Source: Streptomyces sp. NRRL WC-3549 (GTDB lineage: Bacteria > Actinomycetota > Actinomycetes > Streptomycetales > Streptomycetaceae). Taken from it: a stretch of 5,801 bases of DNA. The notes below the pieces were generated by a model. That model was given only the letters and a program-made list of their open reading frames with translations, searched no databases and was not told where the DNA came from. Made by a program: the position numbers and the translations under genes. The stretch covers positions 31,640 through 37,440 of the forward strand of contig NZ_KL585410.1 in assembly GCF_000721935.1 (NCBI RefSeq), in the 5' to 3' direction. Positions 5,777-5,801 of this stretch are shown piece by piece (the stretch's first letter is position 1; each line of letters opens with the position of its first letter).

Positions 5777-5801
5777 TCAGAACTCCAGCCGCTCCCGCCG
5801 G
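5777..5801 (-). CDS. ngcF: C-terminal end of a probable MalF-type permease (NgcF-like), partial
   Basis: The minus strand at the right edge reads as codons for RRERLEF followed by TGA (5777-5779). A charged Arg/Glu-rich tail after the last helix is common at the end of MalF-type sugar permeases, and such a gene is expected just before a MalG-type one. Only seven full codons are visible, so both frame and identity rest on position and this short tail. The 85 bp between this stop and the ngcG start show the ngcG SD and no terminator, so co-transcription is likely. A short frame starting at an ATG overlapping this stop (5775-5777) is not in phase with ngcG and has no known features. Confidence 0.5.

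Noticed and set aside
1..5801. CRISPR arrays, tRNA or rRNA genes, insertion sequences, phage or defence genes
   Set aside because: No regularly spaced repeats, no transposase or integrase motifs, no tRNA-like cloverleaf and no target-site duplications were seen; the content is a standard sugar-uptake locus.

Overview
The window is high-GC DNA (about 70%) with strong third-position G/C bias, Shine-Dalgarno (SD) sites of the GGAGG type and GTG starts, typical of Streptomyces or a close relative. All supported genes lie on the minus strand, so transcription runs from high to low coordinates. The gene order matches a locus I recall from Streptomyces coelicolor: ngcEFG (SCO6005-6007), rok7B7 (SCO6008) and xylFGH (SCO6009-6011). 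Symbols are assigned from protein motifs plus this order. No database search was possible.

Layout from right to left. At the right edge are the last few codons of a gene, probably the first permease of a carbohydrate ABC transporter (ngcF-like, stop at 5777-5779). Next is a complete second permease (ngcG-like, 4777-5691), whose unit closes with a perfect 15-bp hairpin terminator at 4642-4678. A non-coding stretch with several short palindromes (4526-4600) precedes a ROK-family regulator (rok7B7-like, 3293-4492). A 119-bp gap (3174-3292) holds the control region of the next unit. It contains a 13-bp site that fits fully the Rok7B7 motif I recall from S. avermitilis, overlapping a TTGACG element, and a perfect 10-bp inverted repeat. 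The xylFGH-type transporter follows: lipoprotein binding protein (2064-3173), a hairpin-rich 198-bp gap, single-domain ATPase (1086-1865) and permease (from 1089, running off the left edge).

How they work together. The binding protein is anchored outside the membrane and captures a pentose, probably D-xylose. It delivers it to the permease, powered by the ATPase on the cytoplasmic face. The ROK regulator has an N-terminal helix-turn-helix and a sugar-kinase-like sensor domain, and sits directly upstream of the transporter. In S. coelicolor, loss of rok7B7 is known to raise xylFGH expression, so a repressor acting at the xylF control region is the natural reading. The neighbouring ngc-type transporter, for N-acetylglucosamine and chitobiose in the named relatives, is terminated separately.

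This is a known type of locus rather than a new system. The parts most worth checking are the non-coding signals: the Rok7B7 site and dyad before xylF, the palindrome cluster before rok7B7, and the hairpin series between xylF and xylG.
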